Part shown: positions 17,343-25,628 of the stretch, in pieces | Layout: every line of letters begins with the position of its first letter | How positions within the stretch are numbered: the stretch's first letter is position 1 | Source of the DNA: Sutterella sp047777475 | GTDB lineage: Bacteria; Pseudomonadota; Gammaproteobacteria; Burkholderiales; Burkholderiaceae_F | Length of the DNA stretch: 64,000 bases | Reading direction: 5' to 3' | NCBI GenBank assembly: GCA_047777475.1 | Contig: JBKEET010000002.1 | Location: forward strand, 1 to 64,000 | Made by a program: the position numbers and the translations under genes | Notes under the pieces: model-generated | What the model was told of the DNA's origin: nothing | The model's database searches: none | Seen by the model: the letters and a program-made list of their open reading frames with translations, nothing else

Positions 17343-18623
17343 TCAGCGGCCGAGCGCGCGCCAGCCGATGTCGGAGCGCATCTGCATGCCGTCGAATTTC
17401 ACGCCGTGCGCTGTCTCGTAGGCTTTTTTCTGGGCGTCGGCCAGAGTCTTGCCGAGCGCCACGGCGCAGAGCACGCGTCCGCCGGAGACGACAGTAAGGC
17501 CTTCGGCGGTGAGCGCCGTGCCGGCGTGGAAGACGTGCGTGTCGGCGGTGTCGGCGGGCAGCTCCTCGATGACGGCGCCCTTCTCGGGCTTGACGGGGTA
17601 GCCGCGGGAGGCGACGACGACGCCGAGCGCCGCGCGCTCGTCCCAGTCGATCGAGGCCTGGTCGAGGTGCCCGTCAATCGCCTTTTCGACGACTTCGGAG
17701 AAATCGCTGCGGATGCGCATCATGATCGGCTGCGTTTCCGGATCGCCCATGCGGCAGTTGAACTCGAGCGTGCGCGCCACGGGCTTGCCCTCGGCGTCCT
17801 TCGAGATCATGAGGCCGGCGTAAAGGAAACCGGTGTAGCGGATGCCGTCGTCGACCATGCCCTTCACCGTCGGACGGATGATGCGCTCCATCACCTGCTC
17901 GTAGACTTCGGGCGTCACGACCGGGGCGGGCGAGTAGGCGCCCATGCCGCCCGTGTTGGGGCCGCGGTCGCCGTCGAGCAGGCGCTTGTGGTCCTGCGAG
18001 GTAGCCATCGGCAGGATGTGCTCGCCGTCGACCATCACGATGAAGGAGGCTTCCTCGCCGTCGAGGTAGTCCTCGATCACGACGCGGGCGCCGGCATTGC
18101 CGAAGCGGTGGCCTTCGAGCATGGAGTCGACGGCGGCGATCGCCTCGTCGACGCTCATCGCCACCACGACGCCCTTGCCGGCGGCAAGGCCGTCGGCCTT
18201 GACCACGATCGGGGCGCCCTTGCGGCGGATGTAGGCGTGAGCCTTCTGCGGATCGGTGAACGTCTCGTAATCGGCGGTCGGGATGCCGTGGCGCTTCATG
18301 AAGGCCTTGGCGAAGTCCTTGGAGGTCTCGAGCTGCGCGGCCGCCTTCGTCGGGCCGAAGATCTTCAGTCCCGCGGCGCGGAACTGGTCGACGATGCCGG
18401 CGGCGAGCGGCGCCTCGGGGCCGACGACCGTGAAGGCGACGTTGTCGCGCGCGAAGGCGATGAGGCCGGGGATGTCGGAGACGGCAAGGTTTTCAAGGCC
18501 CGGCGTGACGGCGGTGCCGGCATTGCCGGGGGCAACGAAGACTTTTTCGACGCGCGGGCTCTGCGCAAGGCGCCAGGCGATGGCGTGTTCGCGGCCGCCG
18601 CTGCCGATGACGAGAAGGTTCAT
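17343..18623 (-). CDS. purD: Phosphoribosylamine-glycine ligase (GARS)
   Basis: Second step of de novo purine synthesis: phosphoribosylamine, glycine and ATP give glycinamide ribonucleotide. It has 426 residues, the normal length of a monofunctional enzyme. The N-terminal MNLLVIGSGGREHAIAW, the ATP-grasp core (VVKADGLAAGKGVVVA) and the signature RNTGGMGAYSP-like block PNTGGMGAYSPAP are all present. purC, purE and purK are 30 kb away and purH is not next to it, so purine genes are scattered here. The gene appears to be monocistronic. Confidence 0.98.
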   Translation of the reverse strand: MNLLVIGSGGREHAIAWRLAQSPRVEKVFVAPGNAGTAVTPGLENLAVSDIPGLIAFARDNVAFTVVGPEAPLAAGIVDQFRAAGLKIFGPTKAAAQLETSKDFAKAFMKRHGIPTADYETFTDPQKAHAYIRRKGAPIVVKADGLAAGKGVVVAMSVDEAIAAVDSMLEGHRFGNAGARVVIEDYLDGEEASFIVMVDGEHILPMATSQDHKRLLDGDRGPNTGGMGAYSPAPVVTPEVYEQVMERIIRPTVKGMVDDGIRYTGFLYAGLMISKDAEGKPVARTLEFNCRMGDPETQPIMMRIRSDFSEVVEKAIDGHLDQASIDWDERAALGVVVASRGYPVKPEKGAVIEELPADTADTHVFHAGTALTAEGLTVVSGGRVLCAVALGKTLADAQKKAYETAHGVKFDGMQMRSDIGWRALGR

Positions 18624-18785
18624 TTCTTGGACTTCCGAAAAAGAAAAGGTCTGACGGGCGGGAGACCCGCGCTCGCCGTGATGGAAAGCCGCCGCGGCGT
18701 GCCGCGGCGGGACTTACGAGCGCCATTGTAGCGCCCGTGCCGCACAGGGAAAATACGCGCAATCCTCAGGGTTGCGGAGCACAAA

Positions 18786-18816
18786 AAAAGGGAAAGCGCC
18801 TGAGGCTTTCCCTTTT
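18786..18816. terminator. Bidirectional terminator between yebC and purD
   Basis: A perfect 12-bp stem (18786-18797 with 18805-18816) with A-rich and T-rich ends on both sides. It lies just after the yebC stop on the minus strand. Confidence 0.9.
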
Positions 18817-18862
18817 CGGACGCGGGCGTCCCGCCGCGGCGGGGCGCGCCTTCTGCGAGGCC

Positions 18863-19606
<744 letters not shown>

Positions 19607-19751
19607 GATGAGTCCTTCGCTTGAAATGCCGGCAGCGCGCGCCCGCCTCGGCGCCGTGCGCCTGCCGGAGAACAATTAAAACAATGAGAAAATCTGTGCC
19701 TGGCGGCCGGGGCGAGGTCCCTTGCCGCGTAAAAAGACTCAGTATTTTAGA

Positions 19752-19788
19752 GCAAAACGGGCAGCCGGGTCGATGCCGGCTGCCCGTT
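19752..19788 (-). terminator. Terminator of the AbgA-like amidohydrolase gene
   Basis: A perfect 13-bp stem (19756-19768 with 19776-19788). On the minus strand it is followed by TTTTGCTCTAAAAT. Confidence 0.85.
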
Positions 19789-19827
19789 ATTCTTTGCCGG
19801 AGGGCAATCTCCGGCTTGCCGGCGCGC

Positions 19828-21105
19828 TTATTTCAGCAGGCGCACGAGCGTTTCGGCCCAGATGTTGAGCGCCACGTCAAGGTCGCTTTCCTTGATGTCG
19901 AAGTTCGACGTGTGGTGGCCCGACGGACGGTCGGTGCCGATCACCATGAAGGCGGCCTTGCCGCCGTGCGACTGCACGCGGCGCGCCAGGATCGTGGCGT
20001 CTTCGGAGCCGCCGAAGTTCATCGGATCCTCGCGGACGTTGAGGCCCTTGACGGCGTGGCCCGCGTCGATGAGCACCTTGACGAGCTCGGGGTCGTTGGT
20101 GAGGTCGACGGCCTCGCCCATCTTCTCGACGGAGTACTCGCAGTTCTGGCCGATGGCGCAGCCCTTGATGATGGCCATGGCCGAGTCGTACATGTACTGG
20201 TTGATCTCGCCCGTCTGGCCGCGCACTTCCATCTTCATGAGGGCGTGCGACGGAATGACGTTGCGGCCTTCGCCGGCGGTGAGCTGGCCCACGTTGATGC
20301 GGGTCATGCCGGAGCCGTGGCGCGCGATGCCGAGCAGCTGGACGACGGCGTTGCAGGCGGCGGCCATGGCGTTGCGGCCGGCGTTGGGCTCAACGCCCGC
20401 GTGCGCCGGACGGCCCGTGTAGGTGACGTCGAGCTTGGTCGTGCAGAGGAAGCCGTACGGATTGACGGAGAGCTCGCCCGACTTGCACATCATGCCGATG
20501 TGCGCGCCGAGGAAGTAGTCCGCATCGTCGACGATGCCCGAGGCGGCCATGCCGGCCGCGCCGCGCACGCCTTCTTCGGCGGGCTGGAAGAGGATCTTGA
20601 GCTTGCCCTTGAGGGCGTCCTTGTGGTCCGCCGCCCAGTGCGCGACGGCCAGGCCGATCGAGGTGTGCGCATCGTGGCCGCAGGCGTGCATGAAGCCCGG
20701 GTTCTTCGAGCAGAAGCCTTCCTTCACCGGGATGCGGTTCGGATCAGTCGATTCCGTCACGGGCACGCAGTCGATGTCGAAGCGGATCGCGACCGTGGGG
20801 CCGGGGCGGCCCGTGTCGAGCACGCCGACGCAGCCCGTGAGGCGGTCGGTCTTCTTGAGGAAGTCTTCGCTCACGCCGTTGGCGCGGGCGCGCGCCAGGC
20901 CGGCCTCGACGACTTTCTCGCTGCGGCCGAGGCAGCTGTCGGGATTGACGACCTTGCGGCCGAGAAGCACTTCATAGCCGTATTCCTGAAGCTTGCCGGC
21001 GATGAAGGCCGTGGTCGTGAACTCGCTCCAGCCTTCCTCGGGCATCGTGTGAAGATGGCGGCGGAATTTGATCAGCTGATCGTGATACGCAGAAAGATCG
21101 TTCAT
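19828..21105 (-). CDS. M20D amidohydrolase, AbgA-like
   Basis: Zinc-dependent amidohydrolase of 425 residues. I choose ATG 21105, which has a GAGGAGCG ribosome site 7-8 bases upstream, over an ATG 18 bases earlier. Metal-site residues are visible: Cys142, His144 and His147 in ACGHDAH, the Glu pair in PAEEG near 177, and His in the C-terminal SGHH. A dimerisation domain with GRPAHAGVEPNAGRNAM is inserted. Length and sequence most resemble the A subunit of E. coli p-aminobenzoyl-glutamate hydrolase. No AbgB partner or AbgT transporter is adjacent, so N-acyl amino acids or peptides are equally possible substrates. It is divergent from a carbamoylase-type gene. Confidence 0.9.
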   Translation of the reverse strand: MNDLSAYHDQLIKFRRHLHTMPEEGWSEFTTTAFIAGKLQEYGYEVLLGRKVVNPDSCLGRSEKVVEAGLARARANGVSEDFLKKTDRLTGCVGVLDTGRPGPTVAIRFDIDCVPVTESTDPNRIPVKEGFCSKNPGFMHACGHDAHTSIGLAVAHWAADHKDALKGKLKILFQPAEEGVRGAAGMAASGIVDDADYFLGAHIGMMCKSGELSVNPYGFLCTTKLDVTYTGRPAHAGVEPNAGRNAMAAACNAVVQLLGIARHGSGMTRINVGQLTAGEGRNVIPSHALMKMEVRGQTGEINQYMYDSAMAIIKGCAIGQNCEYSVEKMGEAVDLTNDPELVKVLIDAGHAVKGLNVREDPMNFGGSEDATILARRVQSHGGKAAFMVIGTDRPSGHHTSNFDIKESDLDVALNIWAETLVRLLK

Positions 21106-21371
21106 TCTTTTTTCGCTCCTCATAACGAACGGTTCCGCTTTGGATGCGGAACCCTATTTGCACGGTGGTTTTTAACAGTTTCACTGGTTTTGCGCATCGG
21201 TAATTACCTTAGGTCTGATGGTTCTTTGCGGGGATATACCCCTTAAGAGCGACATTTACTCGCCGTTCCGCCTGAGAGTAGTTAAAATCGCGAAAGAGAA
21301 TAATACTAAGGAGGTAGGGCCGCGGCTTGACCGACCGCGCCGAAACGCCTCCGTTTCAAAGGATCAGAGAC
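21106..21371. promoter_or_regulatory. Divergent promoter region between two M20 hydrolase genes
   Basis: 266 bases, AT-richer than the flanking genes. It includes a possible minus-10 (TTAAAAT at about 21279-21285), GGGGATATACCCCT near 21225-21240, which contains one NarL-type heptamer match (TACCCCT), and a strong AAGGAGGT at 21308-21315. No operator can be assigned. Confidence 0.35.
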
Positions 21372-22652
21372 ATGCAGCAAAAATTGCTTGAAGAAGGCGA
21401 GAATTTCGCCCGCACCATCTTCGACACTGTCCGCGAAATGAGCAAGGACACGCTCGGCGTCACGCGCCAGGGCTACAGCGAAACCGAAAGCAAGGTGCTC
21501 GCCTACCTGAAGGGAATCGGCAGCGACCTCGGCCTCGAAATCAAGGAAGACGCCGCCGGCAACGTCTGGATGACGCTCCCCGGCAGGGACCGCAGCAAGC
21601 CTGCCTTCGTGTCGGGCTCGCACGCCGACAGCGTGCCGCAGGGCGGCAACTACGACGGCCTGGCCGGCATCACGGCCGCGCTCACCGTCGCCCGCTGGAT
21701 GAAGGAATCCGGGTTCGTCCCCGAGCGCGACTACACGGTGCTGATGATGCGCTGCGAGGAGAGCTCGTTCTTCGGCAAGTCCTACATCGGCTCGCTCGGC
21801 ATGATGGGCCGCCTCACCGATGCGGACCTCGCTCTCAAGCACCGCACGCAGGACATCACGCTCGGCGAATCGATCGCCAAGTGCGGCTTTGACCCGAAGA
21901 AGCTCACGACGGGCAAGCCCGTCGTCGACGTCAAGCACATGGGCTCCTTTGTCGAGCTGCACATCGAGCAGGGCCCGACGCTCACGAGCCAGAAGGACAT
22001 CCGCGTCGGCGTCGTCACGGGCATCCGCGGCAACGTGCGCTACAAGAGCGCCGTCTGCAAGGGCGAGACCGCTCACTCTGGCGCCGTCAACAAGGAATAC
22101 CGCCACGATGCGGTGATGGCCATGGCCGAGCTTCTCCATACGATGGAGAACGCCTGGCAGGAATGGCTCGACAAGGGCGCCGACCTGGTCTTTACGGTGG
22201 GCGTCTTCAAGACGGCCGAAACGTCCGCCATCTCGGTCATTCCGGGCGAGGTGCGCTTCACGGTCGACATCCGCAGCCTCTCGGCCGACACCTGCGAGAA
22301 ATTCCGCGCGCTGCTCGTCGAGACGGCCTCGAAGATCGCGGCGCGCCGCGGCGTGACGTTCGACTTCGGCAAGGCGATCTACACGGCGCCCGGCGCGATC
22401 AGCGCTCAGATGGCCGAGGAAATCGCCCGCGCGGCCAAGCACGCCGGCATCCCGGCCATGAAGCTTGCCTCCGGCGCGGGCCACGACTCGGCCGTGATCG
22501 GCGCGGCGGGCGTCCCCGCCGCCATGATCTTCGTGGCCAACCAGAACGGCTCGCACAATCCGCGCGAGGCGATGCGCATCGAAGACTTCATGCTCGGCTG
22601 CCGGGTGCTGCTCCAGACGGCGCTTGACTGCCTCGGCGGGAGTGATCTGTGA
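21372..22652 (+). CDS. M20-family N-carbamoyl-L-amino acid hydrolase / allantoate amidohydrolase-like
   Basis: Zinc hydrolase of the AllC/HyuC/beta-ureidopropionase group, cleaving N-carbamoyl or ureido bonds. The start ATG 21372 follows AAAGGA and gives 426 residues; a TTG at 21327 after AAGGAGGT is the alternative. Metal ligands fit the family: His84 (GSHADSVPQGG), Asp95 (YDG), Glu129-130 (CEESS), His in VELHIEQGP, and His in SHNPREAM near the C-terminus. The dimerisation domain with ETAHSGAV is present. The group's usual EEEGSRF reads EESSFFG here, so substrate choice may differ. No hydantoinase or allantoinase is adjacent. The stop overlaps the start of a NarL-like regulator. Confidence 0.9.
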   Translation: MQQKLLEEGENFARTIFDTVREMSKDTLGVTRQGYSETESKVLAYLKGIGSDLGLEIKEDAAGNVWMTLPGRDRSKPAFVSGSHADSVPQGGNYDGLAGITAALTVARWMKESGFVPERDYTVLMMRCEESSFFGKSYIGSLGMMGRLTDADLALKHRTQDITLGESIAKCGFDPKKLTTGKPVVDVKHMGSFVELHIEQGPTLTSQKDIRVGVVTGIRGNVRYKSAVCKGETAHSGAVNKEYRHDAVMAMAELLHTMENAWQEWLDKGADLVFTVGVFKTAETSAISVIPGEVRFTVDIRSLSADTCEKFRALLVETASKIAARRGVTFDFGKAIYTAPGAISAQMAEEIARAAKHAGIPAMKLASGAGHDSAVIGAAGVPAAMIFVANQNGSHNPREAMRIEDFMLGCRVLLQTALDCLGGSDL

Positions 22653-23305
22653 TGGAAAAGAGCGCCTTATCCGTGCTGCTCATCGACGACTACCCGCTTT
22701 TCAGCCGGGGCATGGCCGAAGCGCTGGCTTCGAGCGGCGAGTTCCGCCTGCTCGGCACGGCGTCCGATGAGAAGACGGCTCTGTCGCTTGCTTCGCTGCG
22801 GCCCGACATCGCCGTGCTCGGCCTCGATGCGGAAGCCTACAACGCGCTTGATATCCTGCAGGAGATCAAGTACCGCGAGCCCGGCTGCCGCGTCGTGATG
22901 ATGCTCAACTCGATCCGCCAGCCCGGCCGGCTGCTGCAGGCGATCCGCTACAGCGCCAACGGCTACCTGCTGCGCACGATTACCGAGAAGGAGTTCATCG
23001 AGCAGATGCGCACAGTGGCTGCGGGCGGCATGGCCGCGAGCGACCGCATCACGTCGGTGCTTGCCGAGCGGCTGCGCGCGAATTCGTTCGCCAGCGAAGA
23101 CGAGCGGCGCATCAACTCGCTCACGAAGCGCGAGCACGACGTGCTCGGCTGCGTCGCATCGGGCATGTCGAACCGGGAGATTTCCAAGCACCTCGGCATT
23201 GAGGAGGGCACCGTCAAGGTGCACGTCAAGCACATCCTCAAGAAGCTGAAGTGCCGCTCCCGCGTGGAGGTAGCCGTCTGGGCCTCGGGCCAGAACATCA
23301 AATAA
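22652..23305 (+). CDS. NarL/NarP-like regulator with a degenerate receiver domain
   Basis: A 217-residue protein: receiver domain (1-125) and LuxR-type helix-turn-helix (about 155-215). It resembles E. coli NarL along its whole length. The DNA-binding part is nearly identical in the recognition helix (TVKVHVKHILKKLK), so NarL-type heptamers are plausible targets. In the receiver the acidic pair Asp12-Asp13 remains, but the phospho-acceptor position is Gly57 (VLGLD where NarL has LLDLN), the conserved Ser/Thr is Leu85, and the conserved Lys is Arg108 (GYLLR). Phosphorylation at the usual site is therefore impossible. ATG 22652 overlaps the hydrolase stop as TGATG, implying translational coupling. 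No sensor kinase is adjacent. Confidence 0.88.
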   Translation: MEKSALSVLLIDDYPLFSRGMAEALASSGEFRLLGTASDEKTALSLASLRPDIAVLGLDAEAYNALDILQEIKYREPGCRVVMMLNSIRQPGRLLQAIRYSANGYLLRTITEKEFIEQMRTVAAGGMAASDRITSVLAERLRANSFASEDERRINSLTKREHDVLGCVASGMSNREISKHLGIEEGTVKVHVKHILKKLKCRSRVEVAVWASGQNIK

Positions 23306-23352
23306 AGCCCGGCCAAGCGCAGCAAAGCGGCATGACGCCGCCGCTAGCCTAT

Positions 23353-23402
23353 GCCTCCGGTTGAATTTTCCAGAGGAAATTCAGCCGGGGGCTTTTGTTT
23401 TC
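23353..23402 (+). terminator. Terminator after the NarL-like gene
   Basis: An imperfect stem of about 18 bp (23353-23371 with 23375-23392) followed by TTTTGTTTTC. Confidence 0.85.
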
Positions 23403-23865
23403 TGCGAATTTAATTTTTTTCAAACGCCGGCATCCCTGATATCCGCTGCCGCATCGGCCGTAAGGACAGCGAAGCCTGCGGCACAGCGGTCAGCCCTGAT
23501 AACTTGCCGAGAACTCCCTCATATAAATCCTCTTGCGGTATGTGCCGGCGCGCCGAGTCGCGGCTGGCGCTAGGCTGCGGTGTTTCGCGAATTCCACGGT
23601 GAAGAGGGTATCTCGGCATGGAACGAAGGCGCGAAGTGGGGCGAGGCGAACAGCCGCGAGGCGGACGGTTCAGCGGCCACGCGGTAAACGGCGGGCACGG
23701 GCTGGAAGCACGCCAGGAAGCGCATCTCGGCGTCCACTGGAAGTTCTGAAGGCGGTGCGCCATAAAGAGAAACAGGGCAGCGTCCGCAAAGAACGCTGCC
23801 CTGTTTTCGGGTCCTCATGAGGGGGCCGGGTCGATGCCCGGCCTCTGTTTTTTATTTCATCCCGA
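23403..23865. other. Gene-free interval of about 460 bases
   Basis: Short frames exist on both strands, but none has a ribosome site or recognisable composition. The right part holds two hairpins: a 14-bp stem at 23770-23783/23793-23806, read on the minus strand as the probable dcuB terminator, and GGCCGGG/CCCGGCC near 23824-23842 followed by TTTTTT on the plus strand. The rest could be the remnant of a decayed gene. Confidence 0.4.
23770..23806. terminator. Terminator downstream of dcuB
   Basis: A perfect 14-bp stem, AAACAGGGCAGCGT with its complement and a 9-base loop, with T-rich flanks in both directions. Confidence 0.75.
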
Positions 23866-25212
23866 TTAGATGTAGCCGTAGGCGAGGCCGAGGCAGTAGC
23901 CAACCGCGGAAGCGGTGATCACGCCGATGAGGCCCGGGATGATGAACGAATGGTTGATCACGTACTTGCCGATCTTGGTCGTGCCGGAGCGGTCGAACTG
24001 AATGGCCGCGAGGTCAGACGGATAGGTCGGAAGGATGTAGTAGCCGTAGCAGGCGGAGGCGAAGGCGACGATCAGGCCCGGATTGACGCCGGAAGCCAGA
24101 GCGATCGGCACCACCGTCGCAACAGCGGCAGCCTGCGAGTTAACCAGCTTGGAAACCACGAGGAGCACGAGAGCGTAGGTCCACGGGTATTCCTTCACGC
24201 AGTTGACCAGGATGTCCTTGATGTCGGCAATGTGAGCCGAGAACATCGTATCCGACATCCAGGCCACGCCGTACACGGCGGCAATGGCGATCATGCCCGA
24301 ATTGAACACCGTGGTCTTGCCGATGGTCTTGGCATTGCACTTGCAGAACATGATCATCAGGGCGCCGGCGGTCAGCATGAACATCTGAATGACGAGCGTC
24401 ATGGACAGAGCCTTCTTACCGATGACAGGGCGCAGCGACGGGAACATGCCCAGGCAGGCAACCACAGCAACGGTGAGCAGGAAGATCCAGAGGGAAGCCC
24501 ACTGCTCGGTGCGGAACTTCTTGCCGATGAGCGTGGTGGTTTCGCCGTAGACGTACTTGCGCTGCTCCGGATCGGAGATGAGCTTCTGGAACTCTTCGTC
24601 CTTGTCGAGGTCCTTGCCGCGGAAGCACGAATAGGTGGCTTCAGCGAACAGGCCGACGATGGCGGCCGGGATCACGATCGCGAAGAGCTGGCCGAAGCCG
24701 AAGGGCTTGCCGCCCACTTCGTAGCCGTCGAGGAGGGAGATCATCGACACGGCAGCCACAGCGGCCGGCGAGCAGATCACGCCCATCTGAGCGGCAATCG
24801 TCGAAGCAGCGAGCGGGCGCTCCGGACGGACGCCGTTCTTAATGGCGACGTCGTAAATAATGGGGAGCATGGTGTAAACCACGTGGCCCGTGCCGCAGAG
24901 AACCGTCAGCAGCCAGCAGAGGTACGGGGCCAGGTAGCAGACGAAGCGCGGATGCTTGCGGAGAACGCGTTCTGCGATCTGAAGCAGGCAGTCAAGGCCG
25001 CCCGCAGCCTGCAGGGTGGCCGAAGCCATCACCACGGCAAGAATCGTCAGAATGACGTTGACCGGCGGCTTGCCCGGCTTCAGGCCGAAGCCGAACACGA
25101 AAATAATCAGGCCGATGCCCGAAACCAGGCCCAGGCCGATACCACCTTTGCGAGCTGCATAGAACAAGCAGATCAGCAGGATGGCAAATTGAATCCAAAA
25201 GCTAGCACTCAT
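23866..25212 (-). CDS. dcuB: Anaerobic C4-dicarboxylate transporter DcuB
   Basis: Inner-membrane fumarate/succinate antiporter used in fumarate respiration. I start at ATG 25212 (448 residues), behind GAGAGAGC, rather than a TTG 21 bases upstream. The protein is closely similar to E. coli DcuB along its length: ICLFYAARKGGIGLGL, KPGKPPVNVILTILAVVMA, LCGTGHVVYTMLPIIYDVA, FRGKDLDKDEEFQKLIS, SKLVNSQAAA and YILPTYPSDLAAIQFDRSG. About 11-12 membrane segments are apparent. It stands alone behind a 400-base palindrome-rich region and downstream of a GntR regulator in the same direction. In E. coli dcuB is under FNR, NarL and DcuR; here the control elements differ. Confidence 0.96.
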   Translation of the reverse strand: MSASFWIQFAILLICLFYAARKGGIGLGLVSGIGLIIFVFGFGLKPGKPPVNVILTILAVVMASATLQAAGGLDCLLQIAERVLRKHPRFVCYLAPYLCWLLTVLCGTGHVVYTMLPIIYDVAIKNGVRPERPLAASTIAAQMGVICSPAAVAAVSMISLLDGYEVGGKPFGFGQLFAIVIPAAIVGLFAEATYSCFRGKDLDKDEEFQKLISDPEQRKYVYGETTTLIGKKFRTEQWASLWIFLLTVAVVACLGMFPSLRPVIGKKALSMTLVIQMFMLTAGALMIMFCKCNAKTIGKTTVFNSGMIAIAAVYGVAWMSDTMFSAHIADIKDILVNCVKEYPWTYALVLLVVSKLVNSQAAAVATVVPIALASGVNPGLIVAFASACYGYYILPTYPSDLAAIQFDRSGTTKIGKYVINHSFIIPGLIGVITASAVGYCLGLAYGYI

Positions 25213-25364
25213 GTTTTGCTCTCTCAGTGACAATATGAGGACTTTCTGATTTTGCCTTTCAACTAAGCCTCGAGTAGTAGTTTGTGGCCGAACCTTGACG
25301 AAAAGACGGGTAACAGAGATTTTCTTTACAGTAAAAATTTGTTACTGATAGGGTTTGTCCCTAT

Positions 25365-25380
25365 ATTTGTGCGCACAAAT
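25365..25380. promoter_or_regulatory. Perfect 16-bp palindrome ATTTGTGCGCACAAAT
   Basis: Exact palindrome about 155 bases upstream of the dcuB start; a candidate operator for a dimeric regulator. Confidence 0.6.
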
Positions 25381-25459
25381 GTTTTCTGTTTGAACGTCAT
25401 TTCCAAACAGGTTAAAAATCAAATAAGTTCGGAATGTTTTAGGCAGAATATCTTATTTT

Positions 25460-25477
25460 TTTAGACAAATGTCTAAA
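25460..25477. promoter_or_regulatory. 18-bp inverted repeat TTTAGACA-AA-TGTCTAAA
   Basis: Perfect 8-bp arms with a 2-base centre. The TAGAC/GTCTA half-sites recall operators of some HutC-subfamily GntR regulators, and a HutC-type gene lies next to it. Confidence 0.55.
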
Positions 25478-25496
25478 GAAAAAGCGGATGTTTTAA

Positions 25497-25506
25497 GGGT
25501 TAACCC
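25497..25506. promoter_or_regulatory. GGGTTAACCC palindrome, copy 1
   Basis: A 10-bp palindrome, within AAGGGTTAACCC shared with a second copy at 27537-27546 ahead of frdC. Confidence 0.5.
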
Positions 25507-25628
25507 GTGGGTAAGTGCGGAGCAGAAAATTTAATTTCAATACCTCTTTTAAATTACTCATTAAGAGATACCGAAAACGTTTCCCGCCGGGCTTGACGAA
25601 AGGCCTTCCTGACGGTGCTCAGGACGCC

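Larger units (their letters stand above)
25213..25628. promoter_or_regulatory. dcuB upstream region with four inverted repeats
   Basis: A 416-base AT-rich interval. Inverted repeats: CAGTAA-N7-TTACTG (25329-25347), ATTTGTGCGCACAAAT (25365-25380, perfect 16 bp), TTTAGACA-AA-TGTCTAAA (25460-25477, perfect arms) and GGGTTAACCC (25497-25506). GTGGGTA at 25507-25513 is a one-mismatch NarL heptamer. The adjacent GntR/UTRA regulator is a candidate binder of one of them. Confidence 0.65.

Noticed and set aside
21225..21240. GGGGATATACCCCT as a NarL 7-2-7 site in the divergent M20 promoter region
   Set aside because: The two halves point outward instead of inward and only one half matches the heptamer.
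23410..23763. A 117-codon minus-strand frame and an 82-codon neighbour
   Set aside because: No ribosome site and no recognisable pattern; Pro/Arg/Ser-rich, consistent with chance frames in GC-rich DNA.
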